From JBEVJC01 sp040510375 (GTDB lineage Bacteria; Bacteroidota; Bacteroidia; Chitinophagales; Chitinophagaceae): a DNA stretch of 63,324 nucleotides. How positions within the stretch are numbered: the first letter of the stretch is position 1; every line of letters begins with the position of its first letter. The translations under genes were made by a program, and so were the position numbers. Below the pieces are notes generated by a model. It made no database searches, had not been told where the DNA came from, and worked only from the letters and a program-made list of their open reading frames with translations. Shown piece by piece: positions 25,936 through 34,404 of the stretch. Where the stretch lies: positions 1-63,324 of the forward strand of contig JBEVJC010000027.1 in NCBI GenBank assembly GCA_040510375.1, read 5' to 3'.

Positions 25936-26910
25936 ATGAAAGTATTCTGCTACTTCGTCTTCGTGTCGCTCCTTTTATTTATTTTCGGGTGCGACAAGTA
26001 CAATCGCCTGGACAACCTGCGCGAGTCTATCGACACCTGCAGGATTTATGGCCGGATATTCCTGTATGATACGCTCACACAGCAAGGCGAGTTAATACCC
26101 CAATCAAAGAAACGTCTTACAATCACCGCTGCAGACCAGGTTGAAACGCTCGACTATCTGTACAGCACTACGTCAGACGAAAATGGCTATTTTGAATTTA
26201 AATACCTGACGCGGCAGAAGGCATACCGGATCAATTATGAAGAGGCGGTCAACGGAAGGATTATCCAGGGCGATACGGTTATTACCCCACCCCTGACCCA
26301 ACTTCAGTTTGAGGTATCTCCTTCGCTCGACCTACAGAAGGGCATTTATTACAGGATAGTTGATGAACAAGGAAATCTCATTCCGAAGGCAAGTATCTGC
26401 ATTTATACCAATGAAGACGCCTATCTATCGGGCAAATGCGAAACCGCAAACTACAATGAAACCGCTGACGCGTATGGGCGCGTATTTGTAACCGGCTTGC
26501 CCCAGGGCCGGTTTTACAGCATTGCAAGTGTAACTCTCGGCGGTTCCAGGTACACAACACGTGATACCGTTGATATAGACAAGGCTGTTGTTTCAAAAAG
26601 ATTGTGTTTGAGTGCTGTTGCAGCTTCTTCAAATCTCCAATACACTATTAAAGACGTGGATGGTTTTATCGTTAAAGGTGCAGAAGTATGCCTTTTTCTC
26701 AATCCGGCATTTGCACAAAATGGGGGCTGTTCGGGCAGTGTACTATCCGATTCTACAAACGCGCAGGGGCAGGTAGTTTTTAAAGATCTGACTCCTGCAA
26801 CATATTATGTGAATTGCAATTTCCAGGTTGGAGCTGCGGTTTATAAGAGGTCTGATGTTGTTACCATCACTGCCAATGAGAGTCAGCAGCGAATACTGCA
26901 GTTGCAATAG
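25936..26910 (+). CDS. Lipoprotein with repeated carboxypeptidase-regulatory-like/SpaA-like beta domains
   Basis: Signal sequence with lipobox FGC at residues 17-19. The remaining 300 residues look like three beta-sandwich units, each with a pattern ending in Y-x-x-x-Y or T-Y-Y-V followed by a short strand: about 30-120, 125-220 and 225-320. Segments such as D-E-N-G-Y-F-E-F-K-Y-L and D-A-Y-G-R-V-F-V-T-G-L-P match the carboxypeptidase-D regulatory-like fold. It is a likely surface partner of the preceding gene, 6 bases away. 324 residues. Confidence 0.75.
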   Translation: MKVFCYFVFVSLLLFIFGCDKYNRLDNLRESIDTCRIYGRIFLYDTLTQQGELIPQSKKRLTITAADQVETLDYLYSTTSDENGYFEFKYLTRQKAYRINYEEAVNGRIIQGDTVITPPLTQLQFEVSPSLDLQKGIYYRIVDEQGNLIPKASICIYTNEDAYLSGKCETANYNETADAYGRVFVTGLPQGRFYSIASVTLGGSRYTTRDTVDIDKAVVSKRLCLSAVAASSNLQYTIKDVDGFIVKGAEVCLFLNPAFAQNGGCSGSVLSDSTNAQGQVVFKDLTPATYYVNCNFQVGAAVYKRSDVVTITANESQQRILQLQ

Positions 26911-27105
26911 CCTGATTAAATTGTGCGGGGTATTCTTCGCATCAGGCATCGTGACTGCCTTTTAAAAATATAATTAAACCCCTCGTCAAGATGGATCAGG
27001 AAGTCGATAACCTGTGCTGATTTATGCCTGGCTATTTTCGGAAACCAGGCTCCCTCCGGTTCTGCCCCTGTTGATAATATACCGGATATTTGTTATTTTC
27101 CCTGA

Positions 27106-28551
27106 ATGAAACATTGCCACACCCCCACCAACCGTACAATCCTGTTTTTCCTGTCCATCAATTTCCTGCTGGTTTCGATTAGTTCCTGCCAGAAAGATAA
27201 TACTCCCCTCCCCGATGATGAACACCAGATAATATCTTTCACATTCCGCAAAGCGGATGGCACCGTGATAGACACTGCACTTATATCCGGCACGTTCTGA
27301 AACGATAGCATAAATATTACCCTGCCAGCAGGTACCGACGTACACGAACTGATCCCGGTAATCGTTATCTCTGGTGTATCCATATCACCGGAGAGCGGGG
27401 TTAAACAGGATTTTACAAACCCGGTAGAATACACTGTCACAGCTGAAAACGGTACCCAGGGAAAATATATGGTGATCGTCAAAGAGGCTATTCCACCAGT
27501 TGAAAGCCTGGTGTTCTTTGGAAGCAGTAACAATAATTTCTATGCATTAAATGCGAAGACCGGCACTTTGAAATGGAAATACCTCAGCACAAATTCATTT
27601 GCCTACTCATCACCCACTTACAAGAATGGCGTGATCTACGTGGGCGGGATCGACAACTTTGTTTACGCATTCAGGGCAACAACCGGCGAGGTGCTCTGGA
27701 AATACGAGACCGGGCCAACGGGTATCGAATCAGATGCAGTGATTTTTGGAAATACTGTGTACGTAGGTTCAAATGATGATAATTTATATGCCATCAACGC
27801 GCAGACCGGGACCCTGAGATGGAAATTCCAGACGAGATCAAACGTCAGCTCAAGCCCGACCGTATTCGAAAACCTTGTCTGCTTCGGAAGTTCCGACGGT
27901 AATTTATATGCGCTGGATACCGCAACAGGTCAGAAGGTCTGGAGCTACCAGACCGGTGCCATGATCAACCAGTCCGGCGCAAGCCTTGTGAACGGCACAT
28001 TGTACGTTGGCAGCCGCGACCAGAATCTTTACAGTATCGATGCCCGGACCGGCACCCTGAAATGGGCCTACAGTACGAACGTATCGCTGGAACAATCAAG
28101 TCCCACCGTTGCAAATGGTATCGTCTATATGGGCGGGTGGTACGATATCAGTTCATTCAGTATCAGGGGCAGCCTTTACGCCATAGATGCAAATACCGGA
28201 ACGCTGATCTGGGAGGAGCTTAAAAATACGGGAATCAGTTCAAGTCCCTACGTTGCAAACGATATCCTTTATATCGGTGTCGATGACCTGTACTTCTATG
28301 CGCTCAACGCCACAACTGGCGCCACTCTCTGGCGTAAACAGGTTCTCAACAACAGCGCCAGCGCCTCCGTTGCGGATGGTATCGTCTATATTGGTGGTGG
28401 TAGTACTCACAATTTTTACGCATTAGATGCAGTGAGTGGTGCAGAGAAATGGAAGTTCCCAATCGTCAACGGGTTAATGACATCCAGTCCACTGATTGTT
28501 GATGAAGCGGGCACCCCTCACCACCCGGGTGACTCTGGAGGCCAGTATTAG
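27106..28551 (+). pseudogene. PQQ-like beta-propeller lipoprotein gene interrupted by an in-frame TGA
   Basis: An ATG at 27106 begins a lipoprotein signal (lipobox I-S-S-C) and a DUF5018-like beta domain, which stops at TGA 27298-27300. The same frame stays open after the stop and continues through the rest of that domain into at least seven PQQ-like propeller repeats (pattern V-Y-V-G-S-x-D-x-N-L-Y-A-I-x-A-x-T-G-x-L-x-W) up to 28551. Without the stop the product would have 481 residues. One base change, for example CGA to TGA, explains it. A downstream ATG at 27469 could make a protein without signal. A sequencing error or read-through cannot be excluded. Confidence 0.75.
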
Positions 28552-28652
28552 GATGCCTTGTTTTTAAACAACTTTCTTGCTGCAAGAGAAGCGGCATAAT
28601 TACGAAATCGTATGAGGGCATCCCGCCAATCGAACTAAATTTTCCTGCATAC

Positions 28653-29072
28653 TTATTGCCGTTTCCGGGAGTTCTCTAAAAGCCGGGTAATACCATTAGA
28701 GGTTGTTATAAAACGAAAAGTATCTAAGCTGTTATCCTTGTCTAGCGTCAGGCTGGTTGCATTGGCACCCTTTTTACTGAAAACGGTTTGGAATACATAC
28801 ACCTCGTTGGGGTCTGACGTGTCAACACCAACGAATTTAAAGGATTCCAACATTCCAAACTCTTCCAATAGTTCTGCCGCTTTAGCGTTTGTCCATAGCG
28901 GCTGACTTGATTTGATATCATCCCACCCGTGTCCAAACATCGCGTTGATGCTATCACCCTGGCCAGCGTTATAAAATTTTGTAAACTTATTCATTGCTTG
29001 TTGATGGGGATTCTGAGCTTGCGCCGCCATTGCAAAAGGCATGAAAAACATCAAAATGGCAAGAAGTTTCAT
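28653..29072 (-). CDS. Small exported protein, DUF3887/NTF2-like
   Basis: Signal peptide ends near A-Q-A-Q (residue 20). The mature 119 residues have the pattern of small alpha+beta cone-fold proteins: helix A-M-N-K-F-T-K-F-Y-N, later strands V-Y-V-F-Q-T-V-F and D-T-F-R-F-I. This resembles the DUF3887 domain, of unknown role. The gene lies alone, convergent with the broken propeller gene and divergent from the TetR regulator. Confidence 0.7.
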   Translation of the reverse strand: MKLLAILMFFMPFAMAAQAQNPHQQAMNKFTKFYNAGQGDSINAMFGHGWDDIKSSQPLWTNAKAAELLEEFGMLESFKFVGVDTSDPNEVYVFQTVFSKKGANATSLTLDKDNSLDTFRFITTSNGITRLLENSRKRQ

Positions 29073-29230
29073 ATGTTATAATTTATATGTATGAATATAA
29101 TGAAAATTATACTTCCGACGCAATCACCTGAAAAAGTTCAAAACGTTCCTGGGCGGGCGTCGAGCCAGCGAAATGACGTCACGTTTGCGCGCATCTTCGC
29201 CCACAATATGGCATAACATGACGCCTCTAA

Positions 29231-29278
29231 AGTCTTATTTTAAAATAAATTCCTAGAATAAGACTTTTTAGTCTTATT
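29231..29278. promoter_or_regulatory. TetR operator region upstream of its own gene
   Basis: AATAAGACT, four T, AGTCTTATT is a perfect 9-4-9 inverted repeat at 29257-29278. An extra half site AGTCTTATT lies at 29231-29239. The palindrome ends 11 bases before the regulator's start codon, where bound protein would block transcription. A related site lies upstream of the hydrolase gene. Confidence 0.7.
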
Positions 29279-29289
29279 TTACATGATAT

Positions 29290-29895
29290 ATGAACGTAAA
29301 AGGAAAAGCAGAGAGAACCAGGCAGTTTATCATAGAACAATCGGCACCGATATTCAATTCGAAAGGAATAGCCGGAACGACAATAGATGATATACTGGCC
29401 GCCACAAAAATGGCGAAGGGAGGCATCTACGGGAATTTTGAAAATAAGGAGGCGATTTCGATCGCTACTGTAGATTTTATTTTCAGCAAAGTCTCGGCTA
29501 AAACATATTCCGTTATTTCAAAAGAAAAAACAGCGGTTAAAAAGTTGTTTGCGTTCCTGGATCTTCGCAAAAATCCCCTGGATCCATTTATTGGAGGCGG
29601 ATGTCCTATTTTGAATTTCGGTGTAGACTCGGATAACACAAATCCAACAGTCAAAAAAAAGGTAAAGGCAACGATCGAAGCCTCATTGGCGCTATTTATC
29701 GATATTCTAAAACAGGGTATAAAAAACGGAGAGTTATCAGATAAACTGAACCCTGAGGAGTATTGTTTAAAAGTACTGGTAATGCTGGAAGGGGCAACCT
29801 TGATTTCAAGAGTAACCGATAGTGTTAAGCCAATGCATACAGTTATTAAAATGCTCAAATCTGAATTAAAATCTTTTGAGATTAACCAATCATAG
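29290..29895 (+). CDS. TetR/AcrR family transcriptional repressor
   Basis: Residues 8-55 form the TetR helix-turn-helix: A-P-I-F-N-S-K-G-I-A-G-T-T-I-D-D-I-L, then K-G-G-I-Y-G-N-F-E-N-K-E. The C-terminal ligand-binding part is helical; a Gly-Gly-Gly-Cys-Pro stretch near residue 103 is shared with a subgroup of TetR proteins. A palindromic operator lies directly before the gene and a near copy before the following hydrolase gene, so it most likely represses both. The ligand may be a hydrolase substrate (inference). 201 residues. Confidence 0.92.
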   Translation: MNVKGKAERTRQFIIEQSAPIFNSKGIAGTTIDDILAATKMAKGGIYGNFENKEAISIATVDFIFSKVSAKTYSVISKEKTAVKKLFAFLDLRKNPLDPFIGGGCPILNFGVDSDNTNPTVKKKVKATIEASLALFIDILKQGIKNGELSDKLNPEEYCLKVLVMLEGATLISRVTDSVKPMHTVIKMLKSELKSFEINQS

Positions 29896-29946
29896 TGAGC
29901 CGCATGGTCTATATGATTAAATCAGGAAAACCTTTTTTGTGAACTA

Positions 29947-29970
29947 AATAAGACCAAATAGTCTTTTATT
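29947..29970. promoter_or_regulatory. Second TetR-type operator, at the hydrolase promoter
   Basis: AATAAGACCAAATAGTCTTTTATT is nearly the same inverted repeat as at 29257. It overlaps a possible promoter: TTG at 29937-29939, 19 bases, TAGTCTTT at 29959-29966. The hydrolase gene starts 21 bases further on. Confidence 0.6.
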
Positions 29971-29991
29971 AATCAATTAAAACCACAAAAT

Positions 29992-31239
29992 ATGAAACGC
30001 AGAAACTTTGTAGGAAACATAGCGCTTACAGCTGTTGGCGCTGGTTTGATCAACCCTTTGGAGGTATTGGCGCAAAAAAAATCAGAAACGGTTAATACAC
30101 CTGATCCATTAAAGGAGATGAACCTGCCGGAAGGAATACAAGAAAGATATGTTACCGGGGTTAATGGCCTTACAGTTCATGTACTGGAAGCTGGTTTCGA
30201 AACACCAAAACGTCCCGCCATACTTTTGCTGCACGGATTTCCGGAACTTGCCTACAGCTGGCGGAAGGTAATGCTGCCACTGGCCGCTGCGGGATACCAT
30301 GTGATTGCCCCTGACTTGCGAGGCTATGGTCGTACAACGGGATGGGACAATAATTATGATGGAAATTATGCTTCATTCAGGACGCATGAACTTTCCCGCG
30401 ATGCCCTTGGTTTGGTGATGGCAATGGGGCATGATTCTGTTCATACTATCATCGGCCACGATATAGGTGCGATTGTGGCGGCATATTGCGCCCTTGTGAG
30501 ACCAGACTTTTTCCGTTCAGTTGTTCTTCTGAGTTGTCCCTTCGGTGGAGTACCTCCCCTACCTTTTAATATCGGAATACAAAGCGCGCCAAATGTTCAG
30601 AACATACCCGTAAAAGATCCACTTGCATCCCTATCAAGGCCTCGTAAGGACAGCACCACCTATTTCTCATCACGCAACGCCAATGATGAGATGCTGAACA
30701 GCAAGCAGGGCCTGCGCAACTTTCAGCGGGCCTACTTTCACGTAAAGAGTGCCGACTGGAACCAGAATAAACCATTTCCACTTACCTCGAACACGGCTGA
30801 AGAATTCGCTAAACAGCCATCTTATTATGTTTTGGATCTTGATAAAACAATGCCGGAGGTAGTTGCTCCCGACATGCCATCCACGAATGAAATAACCTCC
30901 TGTAAATGGCTCCCGGATTCCGAGCTTGATGTCTACACCCAGGAATTTAAACGTACCGGTTTCCAGGGCGGATTAAACTGGTATCGCTGTACAACCAACG
31001 GATTAAACAGGTCCGACCTCGAACTTTTTTCAGGTCACACAATAGACGTGCCTTCCTGTTTCATTTCAGGAATCGCGGATTGGGCAAGATTTCGTCCGGC
31101 AGGCGCATTAGAGCAGATGCAACGTCAGGCCTGTACAAAAATGGAAAGCTTTCACATCATTGAAGGTGCGGGACACTGGGTGCAGCAGGAACAACCTGAA
31201 CAGCTTACCGCATTGATTATTGATTTTTTGAAACATTGA
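29992..31239 (+). CDS. Tat-exported alpha/beta hydrolase, epoxide-hydrolase-like
   Basis: The N-terminus M-K-R-R-N-F-V-G with a following hydrophobic stretch looks like a twin-arginine signal. The core shows the oxyanion motif HGFP (81-84), the nucleophile elbow G-H-D-I-G with Asp157 (not Ser), and a late His in G-A-G-H-W. An Asp nucleophile with HGxP is typical of epoxide hydrolases and haloalkane dehalogenases, which act through an ester intermediate. It is preceded by the TetR gene and a matching operator, so expression is probably induced by a substrate. 415 residues, long for the family because of an extended cap region. Confidence 0.87.
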   Translation: MKRRNFVGNIALTAVGAGLINPLEVLAQKKSETVNTPDPLKEMNLPEGIQERYVTGVNGLTVHVLEAGFETPKRPAILLLHGFPELAYSWRKVMLPLAAAGYHVIAPDLRGYGRTTGWDNNYDGNYASFRTHELSRDALGLVMAMGHDSVHTIIGHDIGAIVAAYCALVRPDFFRSVVLLSCPFGGVPPLPFNIGIQSAPNVQNIPVKDPLASLSRPRKDSTTYFSSRNANDEMLNSKQGLRNFQRAYFHVKSADWNQNKPFPLTSNTAEEFAKQPSYYVLDLDKTMPEVVAPDMPSTNEITSCKWLPDSELDVYTQEFKRTGFQGGLNWYRCTTNGLNRSDLELFSGHTIDVPSCFISGIADWARFRPAGALEQMQRQACTKMESFHIIEGAGHWVQQEQPEQLTALIIDFLKH

Positions 31240-31349
31240 AAACAGCCGACAGGTTGATTACTGTAAAATTTGGAGTGGTTTACATTTGGTCTCGAAAATA
31301 ATAAAACTCCCAAAAGGGCTTTTCCAAGCTGGATGCTGCCAGACAGATA

Positions 31350-32144
31350 TTAATACTTTCCTCCGTTCGCTGCCGTTTCGATAAACGCGGCAATCTTTAC
31401 AGGTTGTGACATGAACACAGCATGGCAACCAGGTAACTCTGTTGTAATTGCACCCGCACGTTTGGATACCCTGCGTGTAATTACCGGGTTAATGGTTTTA
31501 TCATCCGTTGCAATTACAGAGTAACTGGGTTTTGTTTTCCATGCTGCATAGGTAACTGGCGTTGTCAGTGCTTTTACCGAAAAGGCGCCCTGTGCATCAC
31601 ATAGGAAGTCGGCCTTAGCCTTCGGTAACTCAGCCGCAAAGCCATTGTGAAATTTATCCTTTGAATAATACAGGATTCCATTTTTATCAGGTGGCATGAT
31701 TCCGTCGTTTGAAAGATCTGGACCCGATTTTCCAACATCAAGGCCTGACTCGCCAACTTCCGGGATATATGCTGCGATGTATACAAGCCGCTTCACCTTA
31801 TCGTTACCACCTGCCTGCGTGATGACTACCCCGGCATACGAATGGCCAACGAGCAAAACCGGCCCATCCTGCCTGTCAATTGCATAATTGGTAACTCTCA
31901 CGTCATCCTCAAGTGACGACAATGGGTTTTGTACTATTGTAACACGATAACCTTTTTTTGTCAGGATATTGTACACTTCTTCCCACCCTGAACCATCTGC
32001 AAAAGCACCGTGTACAATTACAATATTTTTTATCGGCTCCGGATTCTGTCCAGACACATCCGGACTAATGATGGTGAAAATTGAAACAAGTAAAATGGCG
32101 GCCAGTTTAAATTTTAACTGGATTAAACTAATTGTCTTTTTCAT
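31350..32144 (-). CDS. Exported alpha/beta hydrolase
   Basis: Signal peptide (about residues 1-32). Oxyanion region I-V-H-G-A-F-A-D, nucleophile elbow G-H-S-Y-A-G with Ser102, and a late His in L-P-G-C-H-A-V-F. This resembles the esterase group that includes plant salicylate-esterase-like and bacterial EstC-like proteins. Substrate unknown. The gene converges with the epoxide-hydrolase-like gene. Downstream of the latter a weak CCC/GGG hairpin with a T run may serve as a terminator. 264 residues. Confidence 0.87.
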   Translation of the reverse strand: MKKTISLIQLKFKLAAILLVSIFTIISPDVSGQNPEPIKNIVIVHGAFADGSGWEEVYNILTKKGYRVTIVQNPLSSLEDDVRVTNYAIDRQDGPVLLVGHSYAGVVITQAGGNDKVKRLVYIAAYIPEVGESGLDVGKSGPDLSNDGIMPPDKNGILYYSKDKFHNGFAAELPKAKADFLCDAQGAFSVKALTTPVTYAAWKTKPSYSVIATDDKTINPVITRRVSKRAGAITTELPGCHAVFMSQPVKIAAFIETAANGGKY

Positions 32145-32327
32145 CGTATAATTTTTTTATACTTATAAAATAGGTTCAAATGAAAACCAAAGATGAATTA
32201 CCGGAATGAAATAGTAAAATAAGCTGGGTTATAGCTGGCATTATTAAAATGATCGTACTGTCCAGAAATCATCATTCTATAGCAACCCAAGGTCAATATG
32301 TTAATGGTTAGCCCGGGACGCTATTAA

Positions 32328-33227
32328 TCAAAAAACCCAGTTTTCCAGCAGTATCTGTTCAAGTTGACAGATCTCACGCGCATGCATAGTTCTTTTTCGT
32401 TTCACGAAGTTAAAAGTGTTCTCCATGCTTGCGCTTTCCTGCCATGCCAGACGTACCGTCTGGCTGGCCAACTCTTTTTTGCAAAGTAAATCGGGCATAA
32501 CAGCAAAACCATTGCTTCCGCGCAGGCAGCGGAGAATCGACTCAGAATTTGGGACTACAAAGTTGGGTTTAAAATCTGGCTGGCAATCGAAATTGGCAAG
32601 CCAGAAATGATTGATTTTTGCGATATCACCAACAGAAGCGAACCAAGTTTGTTCTTTCAACCATTTACTGATATATGCTTTTTTGCCCTCCCTTACAAGT
32701 GCATTTAATACTGCTGTATCGGTATGACTGCCACAAATCAATACTACCCGTTCCTTGGTAAAAGCGGAATATTCCAGGTTTGGTAACCGGCTGATATGGT
32801 CCGTTATTATCAGGTCGAGTGTACCATTATGGAGATCATGCAGGAGTTGATCAGGCTCACCGAATTTCAGCAGCAGGTTGAATGGTAATTTTGCAATATG
32901 CTGTTCAAGTGTGTGGCTAAATGTTTCAAAACCCATACCCGCACCAATAGTTGGTTTGCCTGCTTTACAATTCCTGTAAATAACCCGTTCCGCCTGCACA
33001 AGAGTATTTACAGATTCAATGATGCTGTTATAGAGCATTACTCCGCGTTCGGTCGGCACCATTTTTCTTGTTTCACGTTTGAAAAGCCGGTATCCCGTAT
33101 AGGTTTCCAGGGAACTGAGGTGAAGGCTTGCCCCGGGTTGGGAAATAAAAATCTCCTGGGCTGCAGCCGTCAGGTTACCCGTTTCGTAAATTGCTTTGAA
33201 GGTTCTGAACCATTCCAGATTTAACAT
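32328..33227 (-). CDS. LysR family transcriptional regulator
   Basis: Residues 1-60 are the LysR winged helix-turn-helix (L-E-W-F-R-T-F-K-A-I, L-T-A-A-A-Q-E-I-F-I-S-Q-P-G-A-S-L-H-L). The remainder is the two-lobed effector-binding domain. LysR proteins usually control a divergent neighbour, but both flanking genes lie on the same strand here. The neighbouring hydrolases at 31350 and 33300 are candidate targets. 299 residues. Confidence 0.92.
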   Translation of the reverse strand: MLNLEWFRTFKAIYETGNLTAAAQEIFISQPGASLHLSSLETYTGYRLFKRETRKMVPTERGVMLYNSIIESVNTLVQAERVIYRNCKAGKPTIGAGMGFETFSHTLEQHIAKLPFNLLLKFGEPDQLLHDLHNGTLDLIITDHISRLPNLEYSAFTKERVVLICGSHTDTAVLNALVREGKKAYISKWLKEQTWFASVGDIAKINHFWLANFDCQPDFKPNFVVPNSESILRCLRGSNGFAVMPDLLCKKELASQTVRLAWQESASMENTFNFVKRKRTMHAREICQLEQILLENWVF

Positions 33228-33299
33228 ACAAGTTGTGTTAGATAGTTATTGTTCATTTATTTATATAGGATATTTTTAATCACATGCCATGAAGCTTTA

Positions 33300-34139
33300 T
33301 TAAATCCTCTCGTTTAACCAGCTCACTATATCCCCGACTACAATCCCATTGTCCTTATCGTTCAGCAAATCGTGGAAATAGCCATCATATAATTCCAATT
33401 GTTTGTCAACCGACCCGGCATTTTTCATAAAATATATACTTCCCGCCGGCAACGTGGCTTTATCTCCTGTTCCGTGCAGTACCAGGAGGGGCAGTTTTAT
33501 CTCAGGTATTACCTTTCTCAGGAATACTGATGCAAGCAGCAATTGCTGCATTGTTTTAACAGGTTGTTTCTCCTCAGCCACCAATGGGTCATTGTTCAAT
33601 GTATTCACCACAATCTCGTCGCGGGAAAAATCCTTGTTGTTTAACTTTATCAGCCGCATACGCGGAATAATATGCGCGAGTAATTTTATTAATGTCAGGG
33701 CAAACCCCGGTGCAGGAATTTCAAAAGCAAAACTTTCCGAAATTAGACCCTGTAATTTCTGCTGGTACCGGGCTGCATAGACTGAGGCAAACACGCCGCC
33801 GGCGCTATGTCCGAATATAAAAAGGGGTAACTCCGGGTAGATCATCTTTACAATGTTTGACAACTTATTAATATCATCTATTACATTCCGGTAATCTTTG
33901 ATGAAGTAACGCTCGCCCTCTGAATGCCCCCGTCCACGGAGATCAATCGCATATACCTCAAACTGGTTTTCATTCAGATGCAGCGCAAAATCCTGATAGT
34001 ATCCACTGTGCGAGTTGAAGCCGTGAACAATCAGCACGACAGCTTTCGGGTCTGCGGCGATCTTCCAGTTGCGGTAAAAAAGATTCTGACCTTCGTTGTT
34101 TTTAAACGTTCCTGTGATCAGGTTGCTGCTTGGATACAT
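33300..34139 (-). CDS. Alpha/beta hydrolase, monoacylglycerol-lipase-like
   Basis: No signal peptide. Motifs: I-V-H-G-F-N-S-H (38-45), D-L-R-G-R-G-H-S (66-73), the nucleophile elbow G-H-S-A-G-G with Ser112, and a late D-G-Y-F-H-D-L-L-N-D carrying the catalytic His. This set is typical of serine aminopeptidase S33 / monoacylglycerol lipase proteins, cytosolic lipid esterases. 279 residues. It lies upstream of the LysR gene on the same strand, 72 bases apart. Confidence 0.88.
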   Translation of the reverse strand: MYPSSNLITGTFKNNEGQNLFYRNWKIAADPKAVVLIVHGFNSHSGYYQDFALHLNENQFEVYAIDLRGRGHSEGERYFIKDYRNVIDDINKLSNIVKMIYPELPLFIFGHSAGGVFASVYAARYQQKLQGLISESFAFEIPAPGFALTLIKLLAHIIPRMRLIKLNNKDFSRDEIVVNTLNNDPLVAEEKQPVKTMQQLLLASVFLRKVIPEIKLPLLVLHGTGDKATLPAGSIYFMKNAGSVDKQLELYDGYFHDLLNDKDNGIVVGDIVSWLNERI

Positions 34140-34404
34140 GTTAGCCGGTTTATTATTAATGTCTGCAAAAACTAAACAAGACTATTCGCATGCCAGTTAA
34201 TAGTAAACTCTTAAACGGGAAAGAAATTTTTTTCAAAGGTTTGTAAAACACTTTGTTGGAGGAAAAGATGGGGACAACAACTATTATCCCTGAAAGCTTT
34301 GCCCCCGAAAAAAACGGGAGCTGGAAGCACGGGACCTGAAATTTTCGTGGGAAGTTTTAAATAATTCCGGTATTCGTAATGGAACATGTAGAAGCTCAAA
34401 GCTG

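Noticed and set aside
27026..27050. GCCTGG/CCAGGC inverted repeat before the propeller gene
   Set aside because: Six-base stem with a 13-base loop and no T run; too weak for a terminator call.
31299..31323. CCC/GGG hairpin with a T run after the epoxide-hydrolase-like gene
   Set aside because: The stem is short and has internal mismatches; mentioned in the neighbouring gene entry but not listed as a terminator.
34211..34399. A 62-residue open frame on the reverse strand after the sigma-54 regulator
   Set aside because: Low-complexity, Cys/Phe-rich composition, no motif, no gene-like start; the stretch is the 5' region of the alpha/beta hydrolase neighbourhood and the frame looks random.
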